Shown here in pieces: positions 19,799 through 29,133 of a stretch of DNA of 64,000 nucleotides. The number at the start of each line of letters is the position of its first letter. The first letter of the stretch is position 1. The DNA is taken from assembly GCF_011305995.1 (NCBI RefSeq), contig NZ_CP049910.1, positions 4,092,001 through 4,156,000 on the forward strand. Reading direction: 5' to 3'. Under the pieces are notes generated by a model. The model was not told the DNA's origin, searched no databases, and worked only from the letters and a program-made list of their open reading frames with translations. The stretch is from Diaphorobacter sp. HDW4A. Lineage in GTDB: Bacteria > Pseudomonadota > Gammaproteobacteria > Burkholderiales > Burkholderiaceae_C. Both the position numbers and the translations under genes were made by a program.

Positions 19799-21505
19799 TC
19801 ACGAATACAGCTTGCCTGCCAGCACCTGCAGGTGCTCCACCACCGGACCCAGGGCCAGCGACGGCAGGAACGTCAAACCACCCACTACTAGAATCACGAA
19901 CACCAGCAGGCCCATGAACAGCGGCGTCGCCGTCGGGAAGGTACCGGGGCCAGGAGGCACCGTGGTCTTGGCGGCAAGGCTTCCGGCCATGGCCAGCATC
20001 GGCAGCATGGTGAGAAAACGGCCGAACAACATGGCCAGACCAATCGTCGTGTTGAAGAACGGCGTGTTGGCGTTCAGGCCCGCAAACGCGGAACCGTTGT
20101 TGGCCGTGGCCGAGGTGTAGGCATAAAGAATCTCGGAGAAGCCGTGCGGCCCGTGGTTCGCCAGGCTCGCGCCCGCATCGGGCCAGACGGCCGCCAGCGC
20201 GGTGAAGCCCAGCACGCAGGCGGGATGCGCCAGCACCGCCAGCATCACCAACTTGATCTCGCGCGCCTCGATCTTCTTGCCGAGAAATTCCGGCGTGCGC
20301 CCGATCATCATGCCCGCGACGAACACGGTCAGGATCGCGTATTGGATGAGGTTGATGATGCCCACTCCATCGCCACCGAACACGCAGTTCAGCATCATCA
20401 GCGCAAACGGCGTGATGCTGCCCAGCGGCGTAAGTGAGCTGTGCATCGCATTCACCGAACCGGTGGTCGCGGCGGTCGTCGTGGTCACGAACAGCGCAGT
20501 GTCGGCGATACCGAAGCGCAGCTCCTTGCCCTCCATGTTGCCGCCCGGCTGCGTGGCCGTGACCGACTGATCCGCACCGGCGCGTGCCAGCAGATCACTG
20601 CCGCTTTGTTCGGCGTGGAAGGTCAGCGCCAGAAAGCCGATGAACATCACCATACAGGCACCGAACAGCACCCAGCCTTGACGGCGACGCAGCAACATTG
20701 ACCCGAACGCATAGGTCAGCGCAGCAGGAATCAGCAGCATCGAGAAGATGTGCACGATGTTGGTGAGCGGGGTTGGATTCTCGAACGGATGCGCCGCATT
20801 CATGCCAAAGAATCCGCCGCCGTTGGTGCCGATGTGCTTGATGCTTTCAAGGCTCGCAATCGGGCCCATCAGGATGTTCTGTGCAGTGCCTTCCAGCGTC
20901 GTTGCCCCGACCTGCGAGGTCAGCGTCTGCGGCATGCCCTGCCACACATAGAACAGCGCGATCACAAAGCACAGCGGCAGCATCACGCGCCACAGCACGC
21001 GCATGTAGTCGACCCAATAGTTGCCCACGTCCTTGGCGTTGGTGCGGGCCAATCCGCGCACGAAGCCCGCGCCCACAGCCACGCCGGTGGTCGCGCCCGC
21101 AAACATCAGAAAGGTGATCACCACCATCTGTGTCGCGTTGGAGAGACTGGCTTCGCCCGCATACGACTGCCAGTTGGTGTTGGTAATGAAGGAAGCCGCG
21201 GTGTTGAACGCCAGATCGGGCGTCTGCGCCGCGTTGCCAAGATCACCCAAAGGCAGGCTCACCTGCAGACGCAGCAGCAGGTAGCCCAGCAACATCATGA
21301 ACGCATTGGAGACCACCAGCGCCACGCCGTAGCACTTCCAGTCCATGCGCTCGTCGGGATTCACGCCGATGGCGCGGTAACTCCAGCGCTCGATGAACCA
21401 GTGCGATTCACCGGTAAAACAATGGGCAAGCCATTTGCCCATCACCACGGTCAGCCCGCCCACAATGAGCAGCACCAACACATATTCAAGCCATACCATC
21501 CACAT
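19799..21505 (-). CDS. kdpA: Potassium-transporting ATPase, potassium-channel subunit A
   Basis: SKT-superfamily channel-like subunit (568 residues) that binds and conducts potassium. The repeated selectivity-filter regions are visible as [28 protein letters not shown] and [12 protein letters not shown], with about ten membrane helices. The ATG at 21503-21505 has a GGAG ribosome site 9 bp upstream. It lies behind two micro-ORFs, one of which is kdpF. Confidence 0.96.
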   Translation of the reverse strand: MWMVWLEYVLVLLIVGGLTVVMGKWLAHCFTGESHWFIERWSYRAIGVNPDERMDWKCYGVALVVSNAFMMLLGYLLLRLQVSLPLGDLGNAAQTPDLAFNTAASFITNTNWQSYAGEASLSNATQMVVITFLMFAGATTGVAVGAGFVRGLARTNAKDVGNYWVDYMRVLWRVMLPLCFVIALFYVWQGMPQTLTSQVGATTLEGTAQNILMGPIASLESIKHIGTNGGGFFGMNAAHPFENPTPLTNIVHIFSMLLIPAALTYAFGSMLLRRRQGWVLFGACMVMFIGFLALTFHAEQSGSDLLARAGADQSVTATQPGGNMEGKELRFGIADTALFVTTTTAATTGSVNAMHSSLTPLGSITPFALMMLNCVFGGDGVGIINLIQYAILTVFVAGMMIGRTPEFLGKKIEAREIKLVMLAVLAHPACVLGFTALAAVWPDAGASLANHGPHGFSEILYAYTSATANNGSAFAGLNANTPFFNTTIGLAMLFGRFLTMLPMLAMAGSLAAKTTVPPGPGTFPTATPLFMGLLVFVILVVGGLTFLPSLALGPVVEHLQVLAGKLYS

Positions 21506-21523
21506 GAGTGCTTCTCCTTGAAA

Positions 21524-21607
21524 TCAAAGACGCACGAGGGCGGCGATCAAACCGAGCATCCCGCCGAAGCAGGCCACGGTCACGACGACATAAACGACAT
21601 CCAGCAT
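21524..21607 (-). CDS. 27-residue membrane micro-protein in the kdp operon
   Basis: The 28-codon frame encodes a peptide starting MLDVVYVVVTVACFGG and ending ALVRL, a single hydrophobic helix. It starts 11 bp after kdpF and ends 18 bp before kdpA. A GAGGAGCC ribosome site precedes its ATG (21605-21607). Small single-span proteins between kdpF and kdpA occur in some kdp operons, but I do not recognise a named family. It could be an accessory subunit or a stabilising peptide. Support comes from position, spacing, ribosome site and hydrophobicity only. Confidence 0.6.
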   Translation of the reverse strand: MLDVVYVVVTVACFGGMLGLIAALVRL

Positions 21608-21618
21608 GACGCGGCTCC

Positions 21619-21720
21619 TCAGAATTTTTCCGGGCGCACCAGCGCATAGCCAAGATAGGCAAAAAGACCGACTGCCGCCGCAATGGCGATCCAGTCGATC
21701 CAGCTCAGAGTCCACAACAT
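21619..21720 (-). CDS. kdpF: Potassium-transporting ATPase, subunit F
   Basis: A 33-residue single-helix peptide beginning MLWTLSWIDWIAIAAA and ending in the KdpF-like tail YALVRPEKF. KdpF stabilises the KdpABC complex in the membrane. The ATG at 21718-21720 has a strong GGAGGAAATC ribosome site. It is the first gene of the kdp operon, and its stop is followed by the next micro-ORF. The short length is normal for the family. Confidence 0.82.
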   Translation of the reverse strand: MLWTLSWIDWIAIAAAVGLFAYLGYALVRPEKF

Positions 21721-21790
21721 GATTTCCTCCCGTGGCGCCCGTCGGAATGAGGGCGGCGGATTACGATGGAGGAACTGTAGAAATGATCGC

Positions 21791-21840
21791 GTCAAGAGCC
21801 GGTTGAGAATGACGCGGCCCGTATCAAGACGGCATCAAGA
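21791..21840. promoter_or_regulatory. Direct repeats upstream of kdpF, possible KdpE operator
   Basis: Three near-identical heptamers, GTCAAGA (21791-21797) and ATCAAGA (21823-21829 and 21834-21840), lie on the same face of the helix (32 and 11 bp apart) just upstream of kdpF and overlap the end of the MFS gene. OmpR-family regulators such as KdpE bind direct repeats with 10-11 bp phasing. No confident -10/-35 pair was found. Confidence 0.4.
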
Positions 21841-23139
21841 TGGCGTGGGTACGGGCTTTGCGGCCAGTCGCTGTACACGCCAAGCGAACCAGAACACGAC
21901 GGCCAGCACGGCAAGCGCCATTAGCCCCACACCATTCCAGCCCATGTGGTTAAGAAACCAGCCTGCGCCGGCCCCAAGAATGCTTGACCCCATGTAATAG
22001 CTCCAGAGATAGAGCGACGAAGCATGCCCCTTGTTCTGCACCGCCATGCGCCCCACCCAACTGCTCGCGGTCGAATGCGCGATGAAGAACCCGCCGGTGA
22101 TCAGCACGATGCCAAGCACGATCAACGTCAGACTCGTGAACCGGTTCCCGATCATCGTGCTGACCACACCCGCCGTCATGACCGCCGCACCGACGATCAG
22201 CACCTTGCCGCGCCCCATGCGATCCGCAAACGCCCCAGCCAGCGGCGAAGCGAACATGCCGAAAAGGTAGGCGTAGAAGAAATAGCTGATCTGCACCTGA
22301 CTGAGCCGATACGGCGCGCCGCTCAGCAGAAAGCTCGCATAGTTGTAGATGCTGACGAACACCCCCATCAGCCCGAACGAGATGATGAACAGCGACAGGA
22401 GCCCGTCGTGCCGCAGATGCTGCGACCATGCCTTGAGGTGATAAGCCGCGCCCAACCCGGACTTGCGCACGAAGTTGCGCGACGGCGGCAGCAGCCAGAT
22501 GAAACCGAACGCGAGCAGCAGATCCAGCACCGACAACGCAGCAAGCGCATACCGCCAGCCGAAATACTCCGTCAGCACGCTGGTCCCTATCCGCCCCACC
22601 ATTCCGCCAAACGCCGTGCCGCCCACATACAGCCCCATCGAAAATCCCAGCCCCTTGGGGTCGATCTCTTCAAACAGATAGGCCATCACCACCGCAGGCA
22701 CCCCGCCAAGCAGAATCCCTTCAAGCAACCGCGCCGCGAGCAACGCATGCCACTGCGACAAAAACGAAGCCGCCAGATTGCACAGCGCCGCAAGCGCCAG
22801 CGACACAAAGATCAGCCGACGCCGCCCCAGCCCCTCGGACAAGGCCCCCGCCACAACGATGGAGATGGCCAGGCTCGCCGTGGTCAACGACAGCGCCAGC
22901 GCACTCTGCGCCGGGCTGACACCATAAGTGGACGCGAACTCAGGCAGCAGCGGCTGCACACAATACAGCAGAGAGAAGGTAGCAAAGCCGACGAGAAACA
23001 AAGCGAGGCTGACGCGGCGATATTCGGGGGAGCCGCGTTGAATCCCTGTGACGACAGGAACATCATGGACATCGGTGCGTGATGCGGGTTGGGACTGCGC
23101 TGGCATGGAATGCGTGTCATCGGCCTCGGTGCGGGTCAT
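21835..23139 (-). CDS. MFS transporter (YnfM-like, 12 membrane segments)
   Basis: Major facilitator of 434 residues. A hydrophilic N-terminus (about 40 residues) is followed by twelve hydrophobic segments, with the MFS loop 2-3 motif as GALSEGLGRRRLIF and its echo GAFADRMGRGKVLIVG in the second half. Overall character resembles the YnfM/DHA1 drug and metabolite exporters; substrate unknown. The upstream ATG at 23139 is used, and an internal Met at codon 12 is possible. It is transcribed towards kdpF, so kdp has its own promoter in the 114-bp gap. Divergent from the GT-C-like gene. Confidence 0.85.
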   Translation of the reverse strand: MTRTEADDTHSMPAQSQPASRTDVHDVPVVTGIQRGSPEYRRVSLALFLVGFATFSLLYCVQPLLPEFASTYGVSPAQSALALSLTTASLAISIVVAGALSEGLGRRRLIFVSLALAALCNLAASFLSQWHALLAARLLEGILLGGVPAVVMAYLFEEIDPKGLGFSMGLYVGGTAFGGMVGRIGTSVLTEYFGWRYALAALSVLDLLLAFGFIWLLPPSRNFVRKSGLGAAYHLKAWSQHLRHDGLLSLFIISFGLMGVFVSIYNYASFLLSGAPYRLSQVQISYFFYAYLFGMFASPLAGAFADRMGRGKVLIVGAAVMTAGVVSTMIGNRFTSLTLIVLGIVLITGGFFIAHSTASSWVGRMAVQNKGHASSLYLWSYYMGSSILGAGAGWFLNHMGWNGVGLMALAVLAVVFWFAWRVQRLAAKPVPTPS

Positions 23140-23250
23140 TGGAAAGTGAGAAGAAATGGCAGAATCAAACCAAATTGTGCGCCCAAGACGGATGCGCTGG
23201 AGACTGGGGCATCAGCCCACAAAAGGCGCCCCGGCCCCTTCGACCGACCG

Positions 23251-24678
23251 ATGGCATCCACACCACTCACACACAGGCTCCACAGCCCCTCATCAACGAA
23301 CGACAGCCCCCGGCGAGTGGGCTCGTGGACCAGTCTGCTCATTTTCTGGGCTCTGCTCGGCACCGTCTATCTGGGCTGGCTGGTGGTCTTCTGGCCCGGC
23401 GTATTGGGCGAGGACAGCGCAGCCATCCTGATGGAAGTGGACGGGGACGGCGAATTCCGCTCAGGCAAAAGCGTGTTGTGGTACTACTTCGTGAAATGGA
23501 CATATGGCCCCACGCATCTCGTCGAAGTACCAATTGCCATATTGATGCTGCTTTGTGCCTTCTTTTTCGCGCGAATGCTGGCCTGGTACTGGGATCAAAA
23601 AAGGCACGGGCTATGCCTGTTCCTGCTGATCTATATCTGCGCAGCACCGCACATGGTCTATTTCGCTGGCACGCTGTATCCGGACGCGATCTTCGCGGTC
23701 GCCGCCACGGCGCTGCTGTTCGAAATCTGGATCCTGTGTTCCGAGCGTTGGGTGAGTTGGCTCTCCTTGTGCGTCTTCACCATCGCGCTGCCTTTCGCCG
23801 TGTTTGTACGCCCCAACGGCATCATTTTTCTGGTGCCAGCCCTGTTGGCGCTCCTCTTCGTTCATGGGAAGAGCCGCCATTTGCTGACAGCGGTTCTCGG
23901 CCTGTGGTGCGCCGCAATCTACGCTGGCGCCCACTTTCACCATTCCACGACGCAGAGCGCGACGCGTTCGCTGGTTCTTTTCGAGACAGTCAAGCTCATG
24001 CAGCCTCGTGCGATGAACGAGTTCTGGCAGAAAATGCCGGACATGAATGATCCTTGGGTGCTGCGGGAGCCCAAATTGACTCCGCGCACTCTGGAGATTC
24101 TCGAAGGTCGGCTTCCCGGCAAACGTTTGTCGGATTTCTCCGACCCCGTGTACTGGGACATGCGGGTCTTCGACCCGGTGGGTCCTCAGTTGCTGACCCT
24201 TCCCGAGGCGCAAGCCGAGGAACTCGAGCATGAGTTCTTCCACCACAACCTGTGGCAGAACCTTCCCGACGTCATCGCCAGCCGCGTCAACGTCTTTCTT
24301 TCAGCGACGCTGGCACAAGGCGGCTTTCCCGCATTGAATTATTCGCCTTATGTGCTGCGCCGCATCACTGCCACATCCCAGATGCGACGATTTGGAATGT
24401 CTACCGCCGAACAGATGCTGCGCACCGTCCATCGCCTCAGCTACGGCTGGCGCTGGCTATTGTGGGCTCCATGGCTGGGACTGGGTTTGCTGATGCTGGT
24501 TGCCTTGCAAGGCACGCGCCGCAAGGACGGTTCGGCACTGCTGATCTGCATACCCACCATATTGCAGCTGTTTGCCATTTTCGCTTTTGCATCTGCTGGT
24601 GAATATCGGTATTTGTTGCTGTTTTTCACGCGGCCCCTGGCCTTGTTCCCTGTTTATTTTCGAATGCGAAACACGTGA
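23251..24678 (+). CDS. Multi-pass membrane protein, GT-C glycosyltransferase-like
   Basis: Predicted inner-membrane protein of 475 residues with about ten hydrophobic helices. An early loop carries FWPGVLGEDS, an acidic PGxxxxDS motif reminiscent of the catalytic first loop of GT-C enzymes, and a later one has VRPNGI. Both are shared with the C-terminal half of the protein encoded at 26680-29133, which also ends in a matching AGEYRYLL-F segment. The ATG at 23251 gives a short cytoplasmic N-terminus; the frame is open further upstream. Likely role: transfer of a lipid-linked sugar on the periplasmic side. Donor and acceptor are unknown. Confidence 0.65.
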   Translation: MASTPLTHRLHSPSSTNDSPRRVGSWTSLLIFWALLGTVYLGWLVVFWPGVLGEDSAAILMEVDGDGEFRSGKSVLWYYFVKWTYGPTHLVEVPIAILMLLCAFFFARMLAWYWDQKRHGLCLFLLIYICAAPHMVYFAGTLYPDAIFAVAATALLFEIWILCSERWVSWLSLCVFTIALPFAVFVRPNGIIFLVPALLALLFVHGKSRHLLTAVLGLWCAAIYAGAHFHHSTTQSATRSLVLFETVKLMQPRAMNEFWQKMPDMNDPWVLREPKLTPRTLEILEGRLPGKRLSDFSDPVYWDMRVFDPVGPQLLTLPEAQAEELEHEFFHHNLWQNLPDVIASRVNVFLSATLAQGGFPALNYSPYVLRRITATSQMRRFGMSTAEQMLRTVHRLSYGWRWLLWAPWLGLGLLMLVALQGTRRKDGSALLICIPTILQLFAIFAFASAGEYRYLLLFFTRPLALFPVYFRMRNT

Positions 24679-24832
24679 CGACTCCCAATGCGGGCCGACA
24701 CTGAAAATCAGCGCATGCAGGACAAGACAACGACCCTGATTTGTTTTCCCGCGTCTCTGTAAAATACCGTCATCAGCCGTGTTTCAAAACATGAGACCCG
24801 CGCGCTCCTGACAGTCTTCTCTGGATTTCCCC

Positions 24833-26461
24833 TTGACATACGCCCCCGAAACCCGGCGCCGCCGCACCTTTGCCATCATTTCCCACCCTGACGCAGGTAA
24901 AACCACGCTGACGGAAAAGCTGCTGCTGTTCTCGGGCGCAATCCAGATCGCAGGGGCCGTCAAGGGCCGCAAGGCCAGCCGCCATGCCACCTCCGACTGG
25001 ATGGAAATCGAAAAGCAGCGCGGTATCTCGGTCGCATCCTCCGTGATGCAGATGAGCTACCGCGATCACGTCATCAACCTGCTCGACACTCCCGGCCACA
25101 AGGACTTCTCGGAAGACACCTACCGCGTGCTCACCGCCGTGGACTCCGCGCTCATGGTGATCGACGCGGCCAACGGCGTGGAAGCCCAGACCCGCCGCCT
25201 GATCGAAGTCTGCCGCCAGCGCGACACGCCCATCATCACTTTCGTGAACAAGATGGACCGCGAAGTGCGCGACCCGCTCGACATCCTCGATGAAGTCGAG
25301 CGCGAACTCGGCATGCCCTGTTGCCCCATCACCTGGCCCGTCGGCCAGGGCAAGAGCTTCGGCGGCATCATCAACCTGCGCACACGGAGCATGACCGTTT
25401 TCGACGCGGGCAACGAGCGCCGTCCTCAAGACTTTGAAACCATCCCGCTCAGCGATGCAGACAAGCTGCGCGCGCGCTTCGGCCAAGCCTTTGATGACGC
25501 CATCGAAAGCATGGAACTCGCCGTGGGCGCCTCTGCTGAATGGGACCACGAGGCCTTCCTCGCTGGCAAACTCACCCCCGTGTTCTTCGGCTCCGGCGTG
25601 AACAACTTCGGTGTGATGGAGGTGCTTGACGCCGTCGTCGACATGTCGCCCCCGCCCGGCCCGCGCAAGAGCACGCTGCTGGTCAACAAGCAACCCGTTG
25701 AAAAGATCATCCAGCCCGAAGACTCCGGCTTCTCGGGCGTGGTGTTCAAGGTGCAGGCCAACATGGACGCCAACCACCGCGACCGTATCGCCTTCGTGCG
25801 CGTGGCCTCGGGCAAGTTCACGCACGGCATGAAGATGAAGGTGCAGCGCACCGGCAAGGAACTGCGCCCGACGTCCGTCGTCACCTTCATGAGCCAACGC
25901 CGCGAAGCGGTGGAAGAAGCCTACGCAGGCGACATCATTGGCTTCACCATCCATGGCGGCGTGCAACTGGGCGACACCATCACCGACGGTCCGAATCTGC
26001 AATTCACCGGTTTGCCGTTCTTCGCGCCCGAATTGTTCATGACGGTCGTGCTCAGAAACCCGCTTCGCACCAAGCAACTACAACAAGGCCTGATGCAGCT
26101 CGGCGAGGAAGGCGCGATTCAGGTTTTCAAACCGGAGGCCGGCGGCAACATGCTGCTGGGCGCCGTGGGTCAGTTGCAGTTTGAAGTCGTGCAGCATCGA
26201 TTGAATACTGAGTACGACTGCGACATTCGCCTCGAAGGTTGCCAGTACACGGGCGCGCGCTGGATCACTGCCGATACACCCGCAGAACTGCGTGATTTCG
26301 AAAATGCCTACCCGCTGCGCATGGCACGCGACGCGGCGGATACGCTGGCCTATCTGTGCACGAGTCCTTACGACGTGCGTCTGGCGCAGGAGCGGTTTCC
26401 GAAGATTCATTTCCATCCGCTGCGGGAGCATGCGGGGCTGGCGTTGCAAACGTCCCATTGA
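24833..26461 (+). CDS. prfC: Peptide chain release factor 3
   Basis: GTPase that recycles RF1/RF2 from the ribosome. The 542-residue protein contains G1 as SHPDAGKTT, G2/switch region KQRGISVASS, G3 as DTPGHKDFSEDTYR and G4 as FVNKMDRE, followed by the RF3-specific C-terminal domains. The start appears to be a TTG at 24833 (TTG ACA TAC): an in-frame stop occurs 24 bp upstream and no ATG lies in between. It separates the two GT-C-like genes, although it is a housekeeping gene. Confidence 0.96.
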   Translation: MTYAPETRRRRTFAIISHPDAGKTTLTEKLLLFSGAIQIAGAVKGRKASRHATSDWMEIEKQRGISVASSVMQMSYRDHVINLLDTPGHKDFSEDTYRVLTAVDSALMVIDAANGVEAQTRRLIEVCRQRDTPIITFVNKMDREVRDPLDILDEVERELGMPCCPITWPVGQGKSFGGIINLRTRSMTVFDAGNERRPQDFETIPLSDADKLRARFGQAFDDAIESMELAVGASAEWDHEAFLAGKLTPVFFGSGVNNFGVMEVLDAVVDMSPPPGPRKSTLLVNKQPVEKIIQPEDSGFSGVVFKVQANMDANHRDRIAFVRVASGKFTHGMKMKVQRTGKELRPTSVVTFMSQRREAVEEAYAGDIIGFTIHGGVQLGDTITDGPNLQFTGLPFFAPELFMTVVLRNPLRTKQLQQGLMQLGEEGAIQVFKPEAGGNMLLGAVGQLQFEVVQHRLNTEYDCDIRLEGCQYTGARWITADTPAELRDFENAYPLRMARDAADTLAYLCTSPYDVRLAQERFPKIHFHPLREHAGLALQTSH

Positions 26462-26679
26462 ATAGCCTAGTACTGAATCAGCACCACACTCAAACCATGC
26501 AACGCTTTGAGCTTTAAAAAATCAAATTTATTATGATCAATGCCGATTTTCATCAAAACCATCACCTACACGTAATGATTTAGGCCAATTTTATTTCACA
26601 GGTTCCTTGCCTCCGGAGAATGGGAGTTTAAGTGACCTAATATTAAAATCTCAGGGCACTTTACAGGACTAATGAAAGA

Positions 26680-29133
26680 GTGGAACGCTCCGTACATCAA
26701 CCCAACAATTTCGACTTTGTGCGCATCCTTGCCTCGTGCATGGTGCTGTACAGCCACCATTTCGCCCTGTACAACTTGCCGGCCACTGGTATATTCGGCA
26801 TGTACACATGGGGCGGTCTTGCCGTTCTTATCTTTTTTACAATCAGCGGCTATCTGGTTACCCAGAGTTGGCTTTCCGACCCGCATATCGGCCGCTTTTT
26901 TTTGCGCCGATTTCTACGGATCTGGCCCGCACTCACGCTTGTCGTTCTGGCCAGCGTGCTCATTCTAGGGTCACAACTCACTACACTGGCCACAACGGAT
27001 TACTTCAATAGCCCTGAAACTTGGAGCTATCTGCGCAATATTCTTTTGGATGTACAGTTTTCATTACCGGGCGTTTTTCAAACCAATCCATTCATGGCAA
27101 GCGTTAATGGGTCCCTTTGGACGATTCCTTATGAAGTTACATGTTACATCCTACTAGGTATCGTCGGTTTTCTAGGCGGATTGAAAACTAGGCGGCGAAT
27201 GCTGATCATCGCCACGCTCTACCTGATATGGTATGTCGCATCCACGCTGATCAAATATCCGGGGCAGATCAAGGCCACGCGCGAATTCGTAGCTTACTTC
27301 CTTTTGGGTGGCGCTTTATTTGCCTCGCGTGAGGTATGGATCGCACATCGGAAGATCATTTTTTTCGCACTCCTGGCATCTAGCACCTTGTTGGCAGCGG
27401 TAGGTTATCCTTTAATCGCCACTCTCGTTTTTCTCCCCTTTGCAACGATAGCCTTTGCAACGCTATCAACGCCGGCGATCAAACGCTTCGGACGTTATGG
27501 GGATCCGTCCTACGGCATCTATCTCTTCGCGTTTCCGATTCAACAAACCATAATCCAGTTCACATACAAGCAACTGAGTATATATGAGAGCATGCTGCTC
27601 GCATTATTAATCACAACAGTATTTGCGTTTGCATCTTGGCATCTTCTTGAGAAGCAATTTATAAAGTTCAAACCTTCCAGAACCAATGGCACGTTCTTTG
27701 AAATAAAAGAGGAGCGCTCACGCCATTTCTTTACTGGTACTTGGATCACATTACTGCTTATCTATGGGGCATGGTTGATACTTTTTTGGCCAGGCGTATT
27801 GGGATCTGACAGTTTTTCAATCCTATTAGAGTCAGAAACCAACCGAATTCATCAGTCGGGCAAGCCTGCGTTCTGGTTTATGTTCGTGCACCTGTTCTAC
27901 GCCCCATGGCAACGTGTTGAGATTCCCATCGTTGTACAACTTCTCATATGCACTTTTCTGCTCGCGCGAATGCTGACTCGGCTAGCTCAAGATCAATTTA
28001 GAAAATCTTTTCTATTTTGCTTTGTATTTATAGCTGCCGCACCTAGCCTTGTATTCTACAATTTGGCTATGTATTCGGATGGAATCTACGCCACAGCGTT
28101 GGCTGCCCTATTACTGGAAATCTGGATCTGCTCAAAATCTAAAACCATCAGTAAAATATCCTTCGCAGTGTTCGTACTCGCCATTCCGTTCGCCGTGCTC
28201 GCGCGTCCCAATGGCATTGTCAACATGATCCCTGTCGCATTTCTGCTTTATGTACTTCAACACCGACAACGGGTAAAGTTGGCTCTAATCGCAGGCATCT
28301 GGTGCGCAGTAGGCATCTGTGGAAGCGTAATCTATAAACAGCGCAATCCGATTGGTACTCTGTACCCCGTTGTACTTTATGAAACCGTCGGCTTTCTCGA
28401 AGAACGCGTGATGAAAATACCTGAATTCGATCAGCCCAAAGTGACGCAGAAAACACTCAATGCATTACAATCAAATGGCAAGAGCATTGCTGAGATACAG
28501 AGTTTTCATGATCACTATTACTGGGATCCACTGATTTTCAACATCGATGGCCCCGCACTGCTCGGATTATCAAAAAATAATAAAACCGTCATCATCAAGG
28601 AGTTCTTTAAGAACAATTTGTGGCGAAACATTCCTGCATTTTTATCCAGTCGTGTCAATATTTTTCTGTATGCCGCTTTCGCATCCGGAGGAATCCCCTT
28701 ATCACCATGGTCAACGCAATGGGTGTTGGAGCGTATTCAATCAAAATCTGTGTCTGGCGAGCACACACTCAAGTCCAATGAACTACTAAAAAAATGGTTC
28801 GATATTAGTACCAAGTACCGGTTTTTGTTCTGGACACCTTGGCTAGGTGTAGCACTAATTCTGATGACATTCTCCAAGGCATTTCTCCAACGCGACAGAG
28901 CTGCCATAGTAATTTCCGGGACGCTGCTACTCCAGTTAGTCGCAGTATTCCTGCTATCCATTGCTGGTGAATATAGGTATTTGCTGGGCTTCTTTACCGC
29001 GCCACTGGTGCTTCTACCCATTTACACAACGCTCAAAAACAAGGAATATCTTCAGACCTTGCCCCCCCGAACATCTCAAACACCTACAAACAGAGGATCA
29101 TTGATAGAGCAGGGGGCTACTAGAGTATGCTGA
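26680..29133 (+). CDS. Fusion: acyltransferase-3 domain joined to a GT-C-like membrane domain
   Basis: 817 residues with two membrane domains. Residues about 8-335 form an acyltransferase-3 (OafA-type) unit with the R-x10-H motif (Arg15, His26/27) and about ten helices. Residues about 350-795 match the protein encoded at 23251-24678: FWPGVLGSDS, LARPNGI, a NNLWRNIPAFLSSRVNIFL segment and SIAGEYRYLLGFF. The start is GTG at 26680; an ATG 8 bp upstream is in another frame. Codon use is AT-richer than its neighbours. It overlaps the next acyltransferase gene by 7 bp. Predicted role: acyl modification and sugar transfer in surface polysaccharide assembly. Confidence 0.75.
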   Translation: MERSVHQPNNFDFVRILASCMVLYSHHFALYNLPATGIFGMYTWGGLAVLIFFTISGYLVTQSWLSDPHIGRFFLRRFLRIWPALTLVVLASVLILGSQLTTLATTDYFNSPETWSYLRNILLDVQFSLPGVFQTNPFMASVNGSLWTIPYEVTCYILLGIVGFLGGLKTRRRMLIIATLYLIWYVASTLIKYPGQIKATREFVAYFLLGGALFASREVWIAHRKIIFFALLASSTLLAAVGYPLIATLVFLPFATIAFATLSTPAIKRFGRYGDPSYGIYLFAFPIQQTIIQFTYKQLSIYESMLLALLITTVFAFASWHLLEKQFIKFKPSRTNGTFFEIKEERSRHFFTGTWITLLLIYGAWLILFWPGVLGSDSFSILLESETNRIHQSGKPAFWFMFVHLFYAPWQRVEIPIVVQLLICTFLLARMLTRLAQDQFRKSFLFCFVFIAAAPSLVFYNLAMYSDGIYATALAALLLEIWICSKSKTISKISFAVFVLAIPFAVLARPNGIVNMIPVAFLLYVLQHRQRVKLALIAGIWCAVGICGSVIYKQRNPIGTLYPVVLYETVGFLEERVMKIPEFDQPKVTQKTLNALQSNGKSIAEIQSFHDHYYWDPLIFNIDGPALLGLSKNNKTVIIKEFFKNNLWRNIPAFLSSRVNIFLYAAFASGGIPLSPWSTQWVLERIQSKSVSGEHTLKSNELLKKWFDISTKYRFLFWTPWLGVALILMTFSKAFLQRDRAAIVISGTLLLQLVAVFLLSIAGEYRYLLGFFTAPLVLLPIYTTLKNKEYLQTLPPRTSQTPTNRGSLIEQGATRVC

